Shown here in pieces: positions 52,454 to 60,165 of a DNA stretch of 64,000 bases. Below the pieces are notes generated by a model. It did no database searches. It had not been told where the DNA came from and saw only the letters and a program-made list of their open reading frames with translations. How positions within the stretch are numbered: position 1 is the stretch's first letter; each line of letters begins with the position of its first letter. Where the stretch lies: NCBI RefSeq assembly GCF_000226315.1, contig NC_016026.1, forward strand, positions 2,294,001-2,358,000. The letters are read 5' to 3'. The translations under genes were made by a program, and so were the position numbers. Origin of the DNA: Micavibrio aeruginosavorus ARL-13. GTDB lineage: Bacteria > Pseudomonadota > Alphaproteobacteria > Micavibrionales > Micavibrionaceae.

Positions 52454-53287
52454 ATGACGTCGCTGAAAGATAAAACGATCGTCATCACCGGGGCCAGCCG
52501 CGGGATTGGTGCCGCGATTGCCATACGGGCCGCGCGCGACGGAGCCAATATCGCCATTCTGGCCAAATCCGACACGCCCCACCCGACACTGGAGGGCACC
52601 ATCCACACCACCGCCGACACCGTGGAAAAGGCAGGAGGGCGCGCTTTGCCGCTGGCCGTGGATATCCGCGATGAAAATGTGGTTGCGGGTGCGATCCAGA
52701 CCATTGCCGCAACATTCGGCCGGATCGATATGGTGGTGAATAACGCCAGCGCCATCCACGCCGCCCCCACGCCCCACACGCCGATGAGCAAATATGATTT
52801 GATGATGGATGTGAATGCGCGCGGCACGTTTGCCGTGGTGCAAGCCGCCCTGCCCCATCTGCAAAAATCCGCCACGGCTGATTCCCCGGCACAAATCTTA
52901 ACCCTATCCCCCCCGCTCAATCTGGGCAGCCAGTGGATCGGGCGGTGCCCGGCCTATAGCCTGTCCAAATATGGGATGAGCCTGCTGACCATGGGGTTTG
53001 CGGCGGAATTTAAGGACTGGCATATCCATGCCAACACGCTGTGGCCGCAAACATTGATCGCCACGGACGCCGTGCGCGTGTTTTTCGCCGATGCCTATAA
53101 TGCGTCGCGCACACCCGAAATTGTTGCCGAGGCCGCCTATGCCATCCTGACCGGATGCAATGGACGATTTGAAACCGGTCAGCATTACACCGATGAAAGC
53201 GCCCTGCGCCTGGTCGGTATCAATGATTTTTCACAGTATAATACGACCCCCGGGCTTGATCCGGTGGATGATATTTTCCTGGATTAA
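52454..53287 (+). CDS. SDR family oxidoreductase of the HSDL2 type
   Basis: A 277-residue NAD(P)-dependent dehydrogenase. The cofactor loop is TGASRGIG (residues 12-19), NNAS replaces NNAG, and the catalytic YxxxK is YSLSK in AYSLSKYGM. The segments LAKSDTPHPTLEGTIHT and SAIHAAPTPHTPMSKYDLMM closely recall hydroxysteroid-dehydrogenase-like protein 2, but without its SCP2 domain. The substrate is probably a lipid or fatty acyl derivative (inferred). It lies between the carboxypeptidase and P3 genes; P3 starts 3 bases after its stop. Confidence 0.88.
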   Translation: MTSLKDKTIVITGASRGIGAAIAIRAARDGANIAILAKSDTPHPTLEGTIHTTADTVEKAGGRALPLAVDIRDENVVAGAIQTIAATFGRIDMVVNNASAIHAAPTPHTPMSKYDLMMDVNARGTFAVVQAALPHLQKSATADSPAQILTLSPPLNLGSQWIGRCPAYSLSKYGMSLLTMGFAAEFKDWHIHANTLWPQTLIATDAVRVFFADAYNASRTPEIVAEAAYAILTGCNGRFETGQHYTDESALRLVGINDFSQYNTTPGLDPVDDIFLD

Positions 53288-53290
53288 ACC

Positions 53291-53980
53291 ATGCAGCAAA
53301 AACGCAACCCATCACGCCCCCAATCTGGCGAATCCGGTAACGTGATCTTCTTCATCTTGCTGGGGATTGCGCTGATTGGCCTGGTGACGGCCGCCTTGCG
53401 ATCCGGCGGATCGGAAAGCGCGAATATCGACGCCGAACAAATGGTCATCAAGGTGTCCCAGGTGCAGCAAAATGCCAGCGCACTGGCGCGCGCCACGGAA
53501 GTTGCGTACCAGAATGTGCGCGAAGAATCCGCCATCAGCTTCGCCCATCCGGACGCACACAGCGATTACGGCACATACGGCACCACCCCATCCGCCGAAG
53601 TGTTTCATGTCCAGGGCGGTGGCGCGGATTATCTGGACCCGCCCGCCGGAATCAATGACGGTACGGCCTGGCAATTTTACGGCACGACTGCCGCGCCGGA
53701 TGTGGGAACGGATGCTGCCGATCTGATCGCCGTTTTGCCCAATGTCACGCCAGAATTTTGCACAGCCATGAATAAATCACTGGGGCAATTGGGCGCGACC
53801 AATGATACGGGCACCTGTGTCTATGATTCATCGGGTGTGCGTTTCAGCGGCGTGTTTGCCGTCGCGCCGAATACGATGGATGGATCCAGCTTTACCTTTA
53901 CCCCCGCACCGCAAGCGTGCGTTACCTGCACCGGGGCCGGCAATACGCAGCATTTTTACAAGGTTATTCTGGCGCGTTAA
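53291..53980 (+). CDS. Pilin-like single-pass exported protein P3
   Basis: A 229-residue paralogue of P1 and P2. The leader ends SGESGNV, then the helix IFFILLGIALIGLVTAAL. The core LIAVLPNVTPEFCTAMNKSL and the ending HFYKVILAR match P1 and P2; GGGADYLDPP corresponds to GGGATFQNPN of P2. Four Cys lie in the last 75 residues, two as CVTC. Unlike P1 and P2, it may be co-transcribed with the SDR gene ending three bases upstream. It is convergent with the FlgO-like gene. Function unknown. Confidence 0.8.
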   Translation: MQQKRNPSRPQSGESGNVIFFILLGIALIGLVTAALRSGGSESANIDAEQMVIKVSQVQQNASALARATEVAYQNVREESAISFAHPDAHSDYGTYGTTPSAEVFHVQGGGADYLDPPAGINDGTAWQFYGTTAAPDVGTDAADLIAVLPNVTPEFCTAMNKSLGQLGATNDTGTCVYDSSGVRFSGVFAVAPNTMDGSSFTFTPAPQACVTCTGAGNTQHFYKVILAR

Positions 53981-53990
53981 GGCCTGAGCC

Positions 53991-54767
53991 TTATTTCGTC
54001 AGCGGCATCGGCTGTGACGCGGTCACAGGCGCGGGCGGCGCATAAGGCGGTGTGGTCGCGGCCGACGGATAGATTGCTTTGGCCTGATGCGCGGGCTGGT
54101 TCGCCGCGGCCGTTTCCGGCGGCGGTGTGGTCGCGCTATAGGCCATGCCGGTCGCCAGTTGATCCCGCTCCGCTTTTGTCATGCTCATTTCACGCAACTG
54201 ACGCGTTGCCGGAAGCGTGTAATCGTAGGCCGACAGAACGCGTCCGGTTTCCGCCTGAATCATCTGCAGCGAAATCATAATATGGTCTTTGCCGCGGGCA
54301 TAGGACCCATACATCTGCACCAGACCGGGTTTACCCATGCCACTGGCGGATGATGGCGTGACGCCTTTCATCACAGGTTTCGGCGCACCGACCCCCACTT
54401 GCGGGGCCATAATGGTGGACGGCACGCTGTCCGGCGGCAGGCCGCCCGTATAGACGTTATATCCCAACTGCACAAACCGTGCGCCCAACTGGTTCGATAC
54501 GGTTTGACCGAATGGGGTCAGTTCACCAGGAATGGCCACATCATAAAGCGGGAAGATTTGCACCGGTGTCGCCGCATTGACATGGGCGCGGGATTGTTGC
54601 GCCAGCATATCCGCCGCCGCATAAGACGAATCCGTCAGATTGATTTTTGAAGTATCGAACAATTCATCCTGCACCGCCAGCGCGACCGCACACGCGCTGA
54701 GCACACCACCAACCCCCAGCAAAGCGCAGGCCCCAAGAACCAGCGATGGCAATCGAACAGACATCAT
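53991..54767 (-). CDS. FlgO-like lipoprotein
   Basis: A 258-residue exported protein with a lipobox (GVGGVLSAC, Cys at about 25). The central region follows the FlgO pattern: YAAADMLAQQSRAHVN, TPFGQTVSNQLGARFVQLGY, QMYGSYARGKDHIMISLQMI and AETGRVLSAYDYTLPA. FlgO is an outer-membrane protein of the flagellar region in Vibrio. The C-terminal 60 residues are Pro/Ala-rich and disordered. The start at 54767 has AGGAG upstream. The following gene (in transcription order, upstream) encodes another lipoprotein 16 bases away; both are probably one operon. Confidence 0.8.
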   Translation of the reverse strand: MMSVRLPSLVLGACALLGVGGVLSACAVALAVQDELFDTSKINLTDSSYAAADMLAQQSRAHVNAATPVQIFPLYDVAIPGELTPFGQTVSNQLGARFVQLGYNVYTGGLPPDSVPSTIMAPQVGVGAPKPVMKGVTPSSASGMGKPGLVQMYGSYARGKDHIMISLQMIQAETGRVLSAYDYTLPATRQLREMSMTKAERDQLATGMAYSATTPPPETAAANQPAHQAKAIYPSAATTPPYAPPAPVTASQPMPLTK

Positions 54768-54783
54768 CGCATGCTCCTGCTTT

Positions 54784-55446
54784 TTAGAATCCGCTATCAA
54801 CGACAATCGGGTCGCTGGACACATCAGCCACCGGAACCGGCGGATTATTCATGTAAACCGGCGCGGCAGAGACATCCACCGAACCATGCTGACGTGTGAT
54901 TTCCTGTCCCTGAACGACCAGGAAGATTTCCGCGTCCAGCGTATAAGCCCCGGCGCCGTTCTGGGCCCGGTCAGCAATCGCGTAGCCCAAAGAGAACGGA
55001 CCTTCGCCCGCCGCGGTCGACACTGGAATACCCTGATTCTGCATCGCGCGGCGCAGGGCCATTTCCATGGCCGCATCGCGGTTGGTGTTGGCCGGATGTG
55101 TAATCACCATCGTCGGCTCCATCGGACGGCCGAAATTGCGCACCAGTTTGGCCAGCAGATCTTCGGCCACAACGGTCAGGGAATCGATATCAGCATTGGT
55201 AAAGCCGGGCGGCAGACCTTCGGTTTGCTGCACCGGAGCCTGATCAACAACCATGGCCGGAGCCGTGCCCTGACCAACGACGTGGGCCGGTTTGGACGCT
55301 TCCTTGCCCGGAGGCGCCTTGTACACTTCATTATGATAGGTGTAACCCGTTGGCATTGTGGTGTCAGCGCAAGCCGCAAGCCCACCCGCCAGAACAACAG
55401 CAGAAGCCAATGTGAAAACGCGCACCAGACGGGACAAAGCAGGCAT
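54784..55446 (-). CDS. Uncharacterised lipoprotein
   Basis: A 220-residue lipoprotein with signal LVRVFTLASAVVLAGGLAAC (lipid Cys at about 25). The mature part has an extended N-terminal region, then an alpha/beta domain including SLTVVAEDLLAKLVRNF, MEPTMVITHPANTNRDAAM and AGAYTLDAEIFLVVQGQEI, and a short hydrophobic C-terminus. It is not a clear FlgO but may have a related role, being in one operon with the FlgO-like gene. The start at 55446 has AGGAA eight bases upstream. Confidence 0.72.
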   Translation of the reverse strand: MPALSRLVRVFTLASAVVLAGGLAACADTTMPTGYTYHNEVYKAPPGKEASKPAHVVGQGTAPAMVVDQAPVQQTEGLPPGFTNADIDSLTVVAEDLLAKLVRNFGRPMEPTMVITHPANTNRDAAMEMALRRAMQNQGIPVSTAAGEGPFSLGYAIADRAQNGAGAYTLDAEIFLVVQGQEITRQHGSVDVSAAPVYMNNPPVPVADVSSDPIVVDSGF

Positions 55447-55575
55447 GGTCAAATTCCTATAAAGACAGTGGATGGCCGCAAAAAGAATCAAGAAGGGCGG
55501 CATGGCAGAACGCCAGACCGGTTCATGCTATCAGGGATTACCCAGAAAATACAGTCTTTGCAGGCGGAAAATTGC

Positions 55576-57036
55576 TTAGCCCTGCCCCTGCAACTTCTTC
55601 ACGATCGCGGTCGTGCTTTTGCCCGCGACCACCGGAGCCAGCCAGACCACGCCGCCGCGGGATTGAACATAATCCGCACCATCGACATGCTTGCCTTCGT
55701 AATCCGCGCCTTTCACCAACACATCCGGGTTGATGCGGCGGATGATCAGCTCAGCCTTGTCATCCTCTTCCTTGGTCCGACCAAAGATCACCACCAGATC
55801 GACCGCGCCCAGCGCCGCCAGAACCTGCGCGCGGGAGTCTTCGTCATTGATCGGGCGGTCTTTGCTCTTATACCGGCGGATGGATTCGTCGCAGTTCAGG
55901 GCGACCACCAGACGGTCACAGCGCGAGCGCGCCTGCGCCAGATAGGTCACGTGACCCGGGTGCAGAATATCAAACGCGCCGTTGGTAAAGCCGATTTTCA
56001 GGCCCTGCGCCCGCCAGCCCTCAACGATTTTGGCGGCATCATCCCAATTGTCGCAAACGGGAGCGATCATGTCGCTGATGGCGTCAGCGGATTCCAGTTC
56101 ATCCATCAAAATCGGCGCGGTGCCAACCTTGCCAACGACAATGCCAGCAGCCCGGTTGGCCAGATGGGCCGCATCATTCAGATCCATGCCCGCAGCCAGA
56201 CCGGCGGCGATCGTGGCAATGACCGTATCGCCCGCACCGGAGACATCGAACACCGCGCGCGCCTGCGCCCGCAAATGCAAGGGTGTGCCATCGGCGCGCA
56301 CCACGCTCATCCCGTCTTGGGACCGGGTGGCGATGACGCAATCAATCCCGGATGTTTTGATCAAATGCCGCGCAGCCACAACAATGTCGCTATCCGTGGC
56401 ATTGGGCAGGTTGTTGGTGGCCTCGGCCAGTTCCTTGCGGTTTGGCGTCACGATGCTGGCCCCGCGATAGATAGAATAATCCCGCCCCTTCGGGTCCACC
56501 AGAACCGGAATATTCTTGGCCCGGGCCGCATCAATGACCCCTGCAATGACCGCAGGCGTCAACGTCCCCTTGCCATAGTCGGACAGGATCAGTGCGCGCG
56601 CGCCGTCATTCAATGCAGCCTGCACCTGCGCAATCAGGCGCGCAGCGACATCGTCGCCCACAGGCCGCGCATCTTCGGCATCCAGACGCAGGAGATGGTG
56701 ATTGCCCGCCATAAACCGGGTTTTCACAATGGTCGGGCGATCGGTTGCCACCAGCAATCCGGCGGCATCCGCACCGATATCGGCCATCATGGCGCGCAAC
56801 GCGCCCGCATCCGCATCATCGCCAACAACACCCGCCAGATGCACACGCACGCCCAGCCCGCGCAGATTGGCCAGAACGTTACCCGCGCCCCCCAAAACGG
56901 CCCGCGTTGTCGTGTTGGACAAAACCGGCACCGGGGCCTCGGGCGACAGGCGCACGGCATCGCCGGTCACATACCGGTCGAGCATGATGTCGCCAATCAC
57001 GGCCACGACTGCATTTTGCAAAGAATTGCGCGTCAT
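55576..57036 (-). CDS. hldE: Bifunctional D-glycero-beta-D-manno-heptose-7-phosphate kinase/1-phosphate adenylyltransferase
   Basis: Makes ADP-heptose precursor for the LPS inner core: the N-terminal ribokinase-like domain (about 1-325) phosphorylates heptose-7-phosphate, and the C-terminal nucleotidyltransferase (about 345-486) adds AMP. Kinase motifs: VIGDIMLDRYVTGDAVRLSP and DVSGAGDTVIATIAAGLAAG. Transferase motif: TNGAFDILHPGHVTYLAQA. Length 486 is normal. Start at ATG 57036; a TTG at 57045 is less likely. Confidence 0.96.
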   Translation of the reverse strand: MTRNSLQNAVVAVIGDIMLDRYVTGDAVRLSPEAPVPVLSNTTTRAVLGGAGNVLANLRGLGVRVHLAGVVGDDADAGALRAMMADIGADAAGLLVATDRPTIVKTRFMAGNHHLLRLDAEDARPVGDDVAARLIAQVQAALNDGARALILSDYGKGTLTPAVIAGVIDAARAKNIPVLVDPKGRDYSIYRGASIVTPNRKELAEATNNLPNATDSDIVVAARHLIKTSGIDCVIATRSQDGMSVVRADGTPLHLRAQARAVFDVSGAGDTVIATIAAGLAAGMDLNDAAHLANRAAGIVVGKVGTAPILMDELESADAISDMIAPVCDNWDDAAKIVEGWRAQGLKIGFTNGAFDILHPGHVTYLAQARSRCDRLVVALNCDESIRRYKSKDRPINDEDSRAQVLAALGAVDLVVIFGRTKEEDDKAELIIRRINPDVLVKGADYEGKHVDGADYVQSRGGVVWLAPVVAGKSTTAIVKKLQGQG

Positions 57037-57212
57037 AATATCCAAAGGATCTACAGGGCAAGCCCCTGTTTTTTCAGCATTTTATCGGCGATTTGCGCCA
57101 GTCCGTCTCTTTTTGCCTGTTTGTTTAGGTTTCGTCAACGTTTCTCCGCTTTAATGGTAGGAACAAAAGACGGGTTTGGGCTTAATTTTCGGGGAATTTT
57201 CGGGGTTTTTGA

Positions 57213-58190
57213 GTGGGTTTTGAATCGGGCGGATCATCTTTAAAATCACACAGCCAGGGTGGCGTGCTGAACCGGATCAAAGTATCCGTTGACCGCAATC
57301 GTCTGGGCGAAGTGCTGGTTTACACCGGGGCCTTAACGCCGCAGGAATTGCGCTATGCGTTGGCCCGCCAAAAAACATCTGGCGCGTCTGAGCCTCTGGG
57401 TCGCGTTCTGCTCCGCGAACGCATGATCCGTCGTCAGGATTTGTACCGCGCCTTGGCCCAGCAAATGACACTGCGCCTGATGGCTGCATCCCTTGCCATT
57501 GCTTTGGGCTTTACGATGTTTGGCATCAAACGCGCCAACGCCGCATCCGTGCGCGACCTGCCGGCGCAGGTCACATTGGCCAGCGTTGCCAACAGCGCAT
57601 TTACACCGGTGAATTATTATCCGAACCTGTTCGGTGCGAATGAAAAACAATCCACGAATTTGAAACCGTTCACAAAATGGACGGATATGTTCGTGCGGTT
57701 TGAAACCGCAATGGGCGGCGCATCCGCAAAATCCAGCATTAAAACCATCAAGGCCGAGATTGAGCCGTTGCAAGGTTTGCCGTTGGACGCCATGGCCGCC
57801 CGCGTGAATACCATCGCAAACGCTGTCCGTTATATCGAGGACAAGGATAACTACGGCAACAGCGATTACTGGGCCACCCCGGTTGAATTCTTTGCCCGGG
57901 GCGGTGATTGCGAAGATTACGCGATTGCCAAATACACCATGCTGCGCGCGTTGGGCGTACCGGAAAGCCGCCTGCGCATCGCCATTGTGCATGATTTGCA
58001 AAAAAACATTCCGCACGCCGTTTTGGTTGTGTATACGGATGACGGCGCATTGATCCTGGACAACCAGAACAAGAGCGTGCGCACCGCGAATTCGCTGACC
58101 AGCCGGTATCGCCCGATCTTCTCGATCAACCGCGATGCGTGGTGGCTGCACAACAAACCGCAAGGCACGGTTCTGGCATCAGCCCAGTAA
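57213..58190 (+). CDS. LapG-like transglutaminase-type cysteine protease with an N-terminal GspE-N-like domain
   Basis: A 325-residue protein. The C-terminal two-thirds match bacterial transglutaminase-like Cys proteases (DUF920/LapG): catalytic Cys in RGGDCEDYAIAKY, His in NIPHAVLVVYTDDG, Asp in ALILDNQNKSVRT. In Pseudomonas, LapG cleaves a large adhesin in the periplasm. Before it, residues about 25-90 (RLGEVLVYTGALTPQELRYA, LGRVLLRERMIRRQDLYRAL) look like the MshEN/GspE N-terminal fold, a domain that in some proteins binds c-di-GMP, followed by a membrane helix (LMAASLAIALGFTMFGI). The start is GTG 57213 or 57264; no clear ribosome binding site. No LapD or large adhesin is nearby. Confidence 0.85.
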   Translation: MGFESGGSSLKSHSQGGVLNRIKVSVDRNRLGEVLVYTGALTPQELRYALARQKTSGASEPLGRVLLRERMIRRQDLYRALAQQMTLRLMAASLAIALGFTMFGIKRANAASVRDLPAQVTLASVANSAFTPVNYYPNLFGANEKQSTNLKPFTKWTDMFVRFETAMGGASAKSSIKTIKAEIEPLQGLPLDAMAARVNTIANAVRYIEDKDNYGNSDYWATPVEFFARGGDCEDYAIAKYTMLRALGVPESRLRIAIVHDLQKNIPHAVLVVYTDDGALILDNQNKSVRTANSLTSRYRPIFSINRDAWWLHNKPQGTVLASAQ

Positions 58191-58227
58191 GGTTTAGGTT
58201 TTGAAGTTTTAAGTTCCCTGTTCAACT

Positions 58228-58265
58228 AAAAAAGCCCGGATCAAAAATCCGGGCTTCTTTCTTTT
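58228..58265. terminator. Bidirectional terminator between the LapG-like gene and the gene at 58270
   Basis: AAGCCCGGA (58232-58240) with TCCGGGCTT (58248-58256), loop TCAAAAA; A-run before, TTCTTTCTTTTT after. Confidence 0.85.
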
Positions 58266-58269
58266 TCGG

Positions 58270-58746
58270 TTATATCATCATGGGACCACGGCCCAGTTTC
58301 TTCCAGTCTGGCTTTTCCTGATCAGACTTACGAACCCACGCCCCCATGGCCGCCGAGCCCGTTTGCCCATCCGCATAGACAATATCCGCGCGCAGGATAA
58401 CACCGTGATGATCGGGCGTATAACGGCCTACGAAATCCTTGCCGTTGTTAAAAACCTCGACCAATTCAAACCCGACATAACGGGCCGAATTGTGAACGAT
58501 CACCTCTGGCCCCTGCATCGCCTTCGTGGTCCCACTTCCCGGATTCGCCTTGCGGCGAAAGCTCATCAGCACCGGTTCGTCCTGTGCCGGATATTCCGGA
58601 TTTTGGCCATTGGCACGAACACGGAAAACGAAGCAGCCGTTATCCTGACGATCCAGCGATACATCAAAACCATCAATTTTCTTCTGAACAACCGGGCCAC
58701 CAAACAGGTGCGCGGCAGCAGCGCGAAACAATGTTTTGAGGGTCAT
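58270..58746 (-). CDS. Uncharacterised protein, tandem paralogue of the next gene
   Basis: A 158-residue soluble protein, not recognised. It shares with the gene at 58763 the segments DGFD, F-x-[FL]-R-[VI]-RANG-[QK]-NP-[ED]-YPA-x-D and FELVE-x-F followed by HGV[IV]LRA. Between these it has an insertion of about 15 residues (PGSGTTKAMQGPEVIV). The predicted structure is mostly beta strand. AAGGAT lies seven bases before ATG 58746. Third gene in a set after 59249 and 58763. Confidence 0.72.
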   Translation of the reverse strand: MTLKTLFRAAAAHLFGGPVVQKKIDGFDVSLDRQDNGCFVFRVRANGQNPEYPAQDEPVLMSFRRKANPGSGTTKAMQGPEVIVHNSARYVGFELVEVFNNGKDFVGRYTPDHHGVILRADIVYADGQTGSAAMGAWVRKSDQEKPDWKKLGRGPMMI

Positions 58747-58762
58747 CACCAAATCCTTTTAT

Positions 58763-59197
58763 TTAAATCGTCGCATCAGGCTGGTTTTGTTTTTGCGCCA
58801 GCGTGATCGTGGATTGGCGCGGAACCAGACGCAGATTTTCCTCGGTTCTGTATCCGCCAAAGGTCGTGATTTTCGCCCGCAGGACAACACCATGATAAGC
58901 GCGCGCGGAATCAAAAGCTTCGACCAGCTCAAAGGCTTTGTATTTCGTATTTTTCTCAACGAACAAACGGCCATCAACGAAGCCGCGGCGGCATTCCGTG
59001 TCATGGTCAACGCGCAGAACCATGTCCTGATCCGCGGCCGGATAGTCGGGATTTTTTCCATTCGCCCGGATACGCAATTCGAACGTATTGTTGTCCATCC
59101 GCTTGATCGCTGTGTCGAATCCATCAACATAACAATAGAATTGCGGCCCAGCCCCAAACAAGCGCGCGGCCTTTTTAAAGATATTCTGCAGTTTCAT
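58763..59197 (-). CDS. Uncharacterised protein, tandem paralogue of the previous gene
   Basis: A 144-residue soluble protein, not recognised. An amphipathic N-terminal helix (MKLQNIFKKAARLFG) is followed by a beta-rich part with DGFDTAIKRMDNNTFELRIR, ANGKNPDYPAADQD, KAFELVEAFDSARAYHGVVL. It lies 16 bases upstream of its paralogue and 51 bases downstream of the gene at 59249, all on one strand, so the three probably form an operon. Confidence 0.72.
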   Translation of the reverse strand: MKLQNIFKKAARLFGAGPQFYCYVDGFDTAIKRMDNNTFELRIRANGKNPDYPAADQDMVLRVDHDTECRRGFVDGRLFVEKNTKYKAFELVEAFDSARAYHGVVLRAKITTFGGYRTEENLRLVPRQSTITLAQKQNQPDATI

Positions 59198-59248
59198 AAC
59201 ACACTCTCTCTTTTTTCGGTTTTTAAAATCTTCCGGGCCACGCGATCA

Positions 59249-59983
59249 TCACCGCGGCCACGGGCCTTTTTTACTTTCGCACGAGCAGGAATCGCACGGG
59301 TTTATTGTACCGCCGAACGAAACATGGTCGAGACGCAACATGGTTTCTTTCGTCCCCTCAATCGCACAGGCCGGGCGCAAATCCTGCGCCAGCGGACGAC
59401 CGACGGAATCAAACGTCAGTTGCAGGGATTCAAACACCATGGCCACGTTCGCGTGGATGGATTGATCAATCGCCTTTGGCAAGACAAACGTCGACACATG
59501 AATGGAACGGCCTTCCTTCATCCGGTCGCGCACTTTGTCATTATCGCCCACGCCCGACGGGAGATAAAAAACCGTGCCTTCGTAATCCTGACGCATGGCA
59601 TATTCACCGCTGGCGGCCACATGGCTGGTCGCATAACGATTAAACGCCACAACCAGATTGCGCACAGTAAAGGGCCCCGGATTGGCAAAGCGATTCATGC
59701 CATCATCACAGGCACCCATGGCCATCACCGTCGTCTGGATCACTTGATACACGTCATTAGAAAACGCGCGATAATGTTCAAGAACCCCACCCGGAACAAA
59801 CATCTTTTGCGCGCGGGCCATCAATTCATCGCGGCCAACCGCAACGCTCAGCCCATGGGACCAGATCGCCTCGCGCATCTTTTGTTCCAACGCCACATCA
59901 CCGCGCGCAACACTGACGATATTTTGCGTCAGGGCGTCCTGCAGCAATTCCGTCGCATCCTGCGGAAGGATTGCATCCATCAT
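59249..59983 (-). CDS. Uncharacterised protein with a Cys-rich C-terminus
   Basis: A 244-residue soluble protein, not recognised. No signal or membrane helix. It looks mixed alpha/beta, with LLQDALTQNIVSVARGDVAL near the N-terminus and GTVFYLPSGVGDNDKVRDRM in the middle. The end is striking: GGTINPCDSCSCESKKGPWP, a C-x2-C-x-C motif that could bind metal or an iron-sulfur cluster, or form disulfides. The start at 59983 has AAGGAG nine bases upstream. First gene of a set with the two paralogues. Confidence 0.72.
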   Translation of the reverse strand: MMDAILPQDATELLQDALTQNIVSVARGDVALEQKMREAIWSHGLSVAVGRDELMARAQKMFVPGGVLEHYRAFSNDVYQVIQTTVMAMGACDDGMNRFANPGPFTVRNLVVAFNRYATSHVAASGEYAMRQDYEGTVFYLPSGVGDNDKVRDRMKEGRSIHVSTFVLPKAIDQSIHANVAMVFESLQLTFDSVGRPLAQDLRPACAIEGTKETMLRLDHVSFGGTINPCDSCSCESKKGPWPR

Positions 59984-60098
59984 GGTATCTGGCTCCTTGG
60001 GGTTTGCCTGATAAGGGTGAAGGCTATCTTTATCGAAAGCAATTTTTTATGTCAATAAATGTCTTTTCCGTTTTGTTTTCAAAAGGATACGAAAAAAC

Positions 60099-60124
60099 AA
60101 AGGGCCCCTATTGGGGCCCTTTTA
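60099..60124 (-). terminator. Terminator of nrdA
   Basis: AAAGGGCCCC (60099-60108), loop TATT, GGGGCCCTTT (60113-60122). Perfect 10-bp stem; on the minus strand it is followed by GTTTTTTCG. Confidence 0.9.
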
Positions 60125-60165
60125 TTCCGTCACGTCCGACTGTCAGGGTTTGTCCTGAAGCCTGA

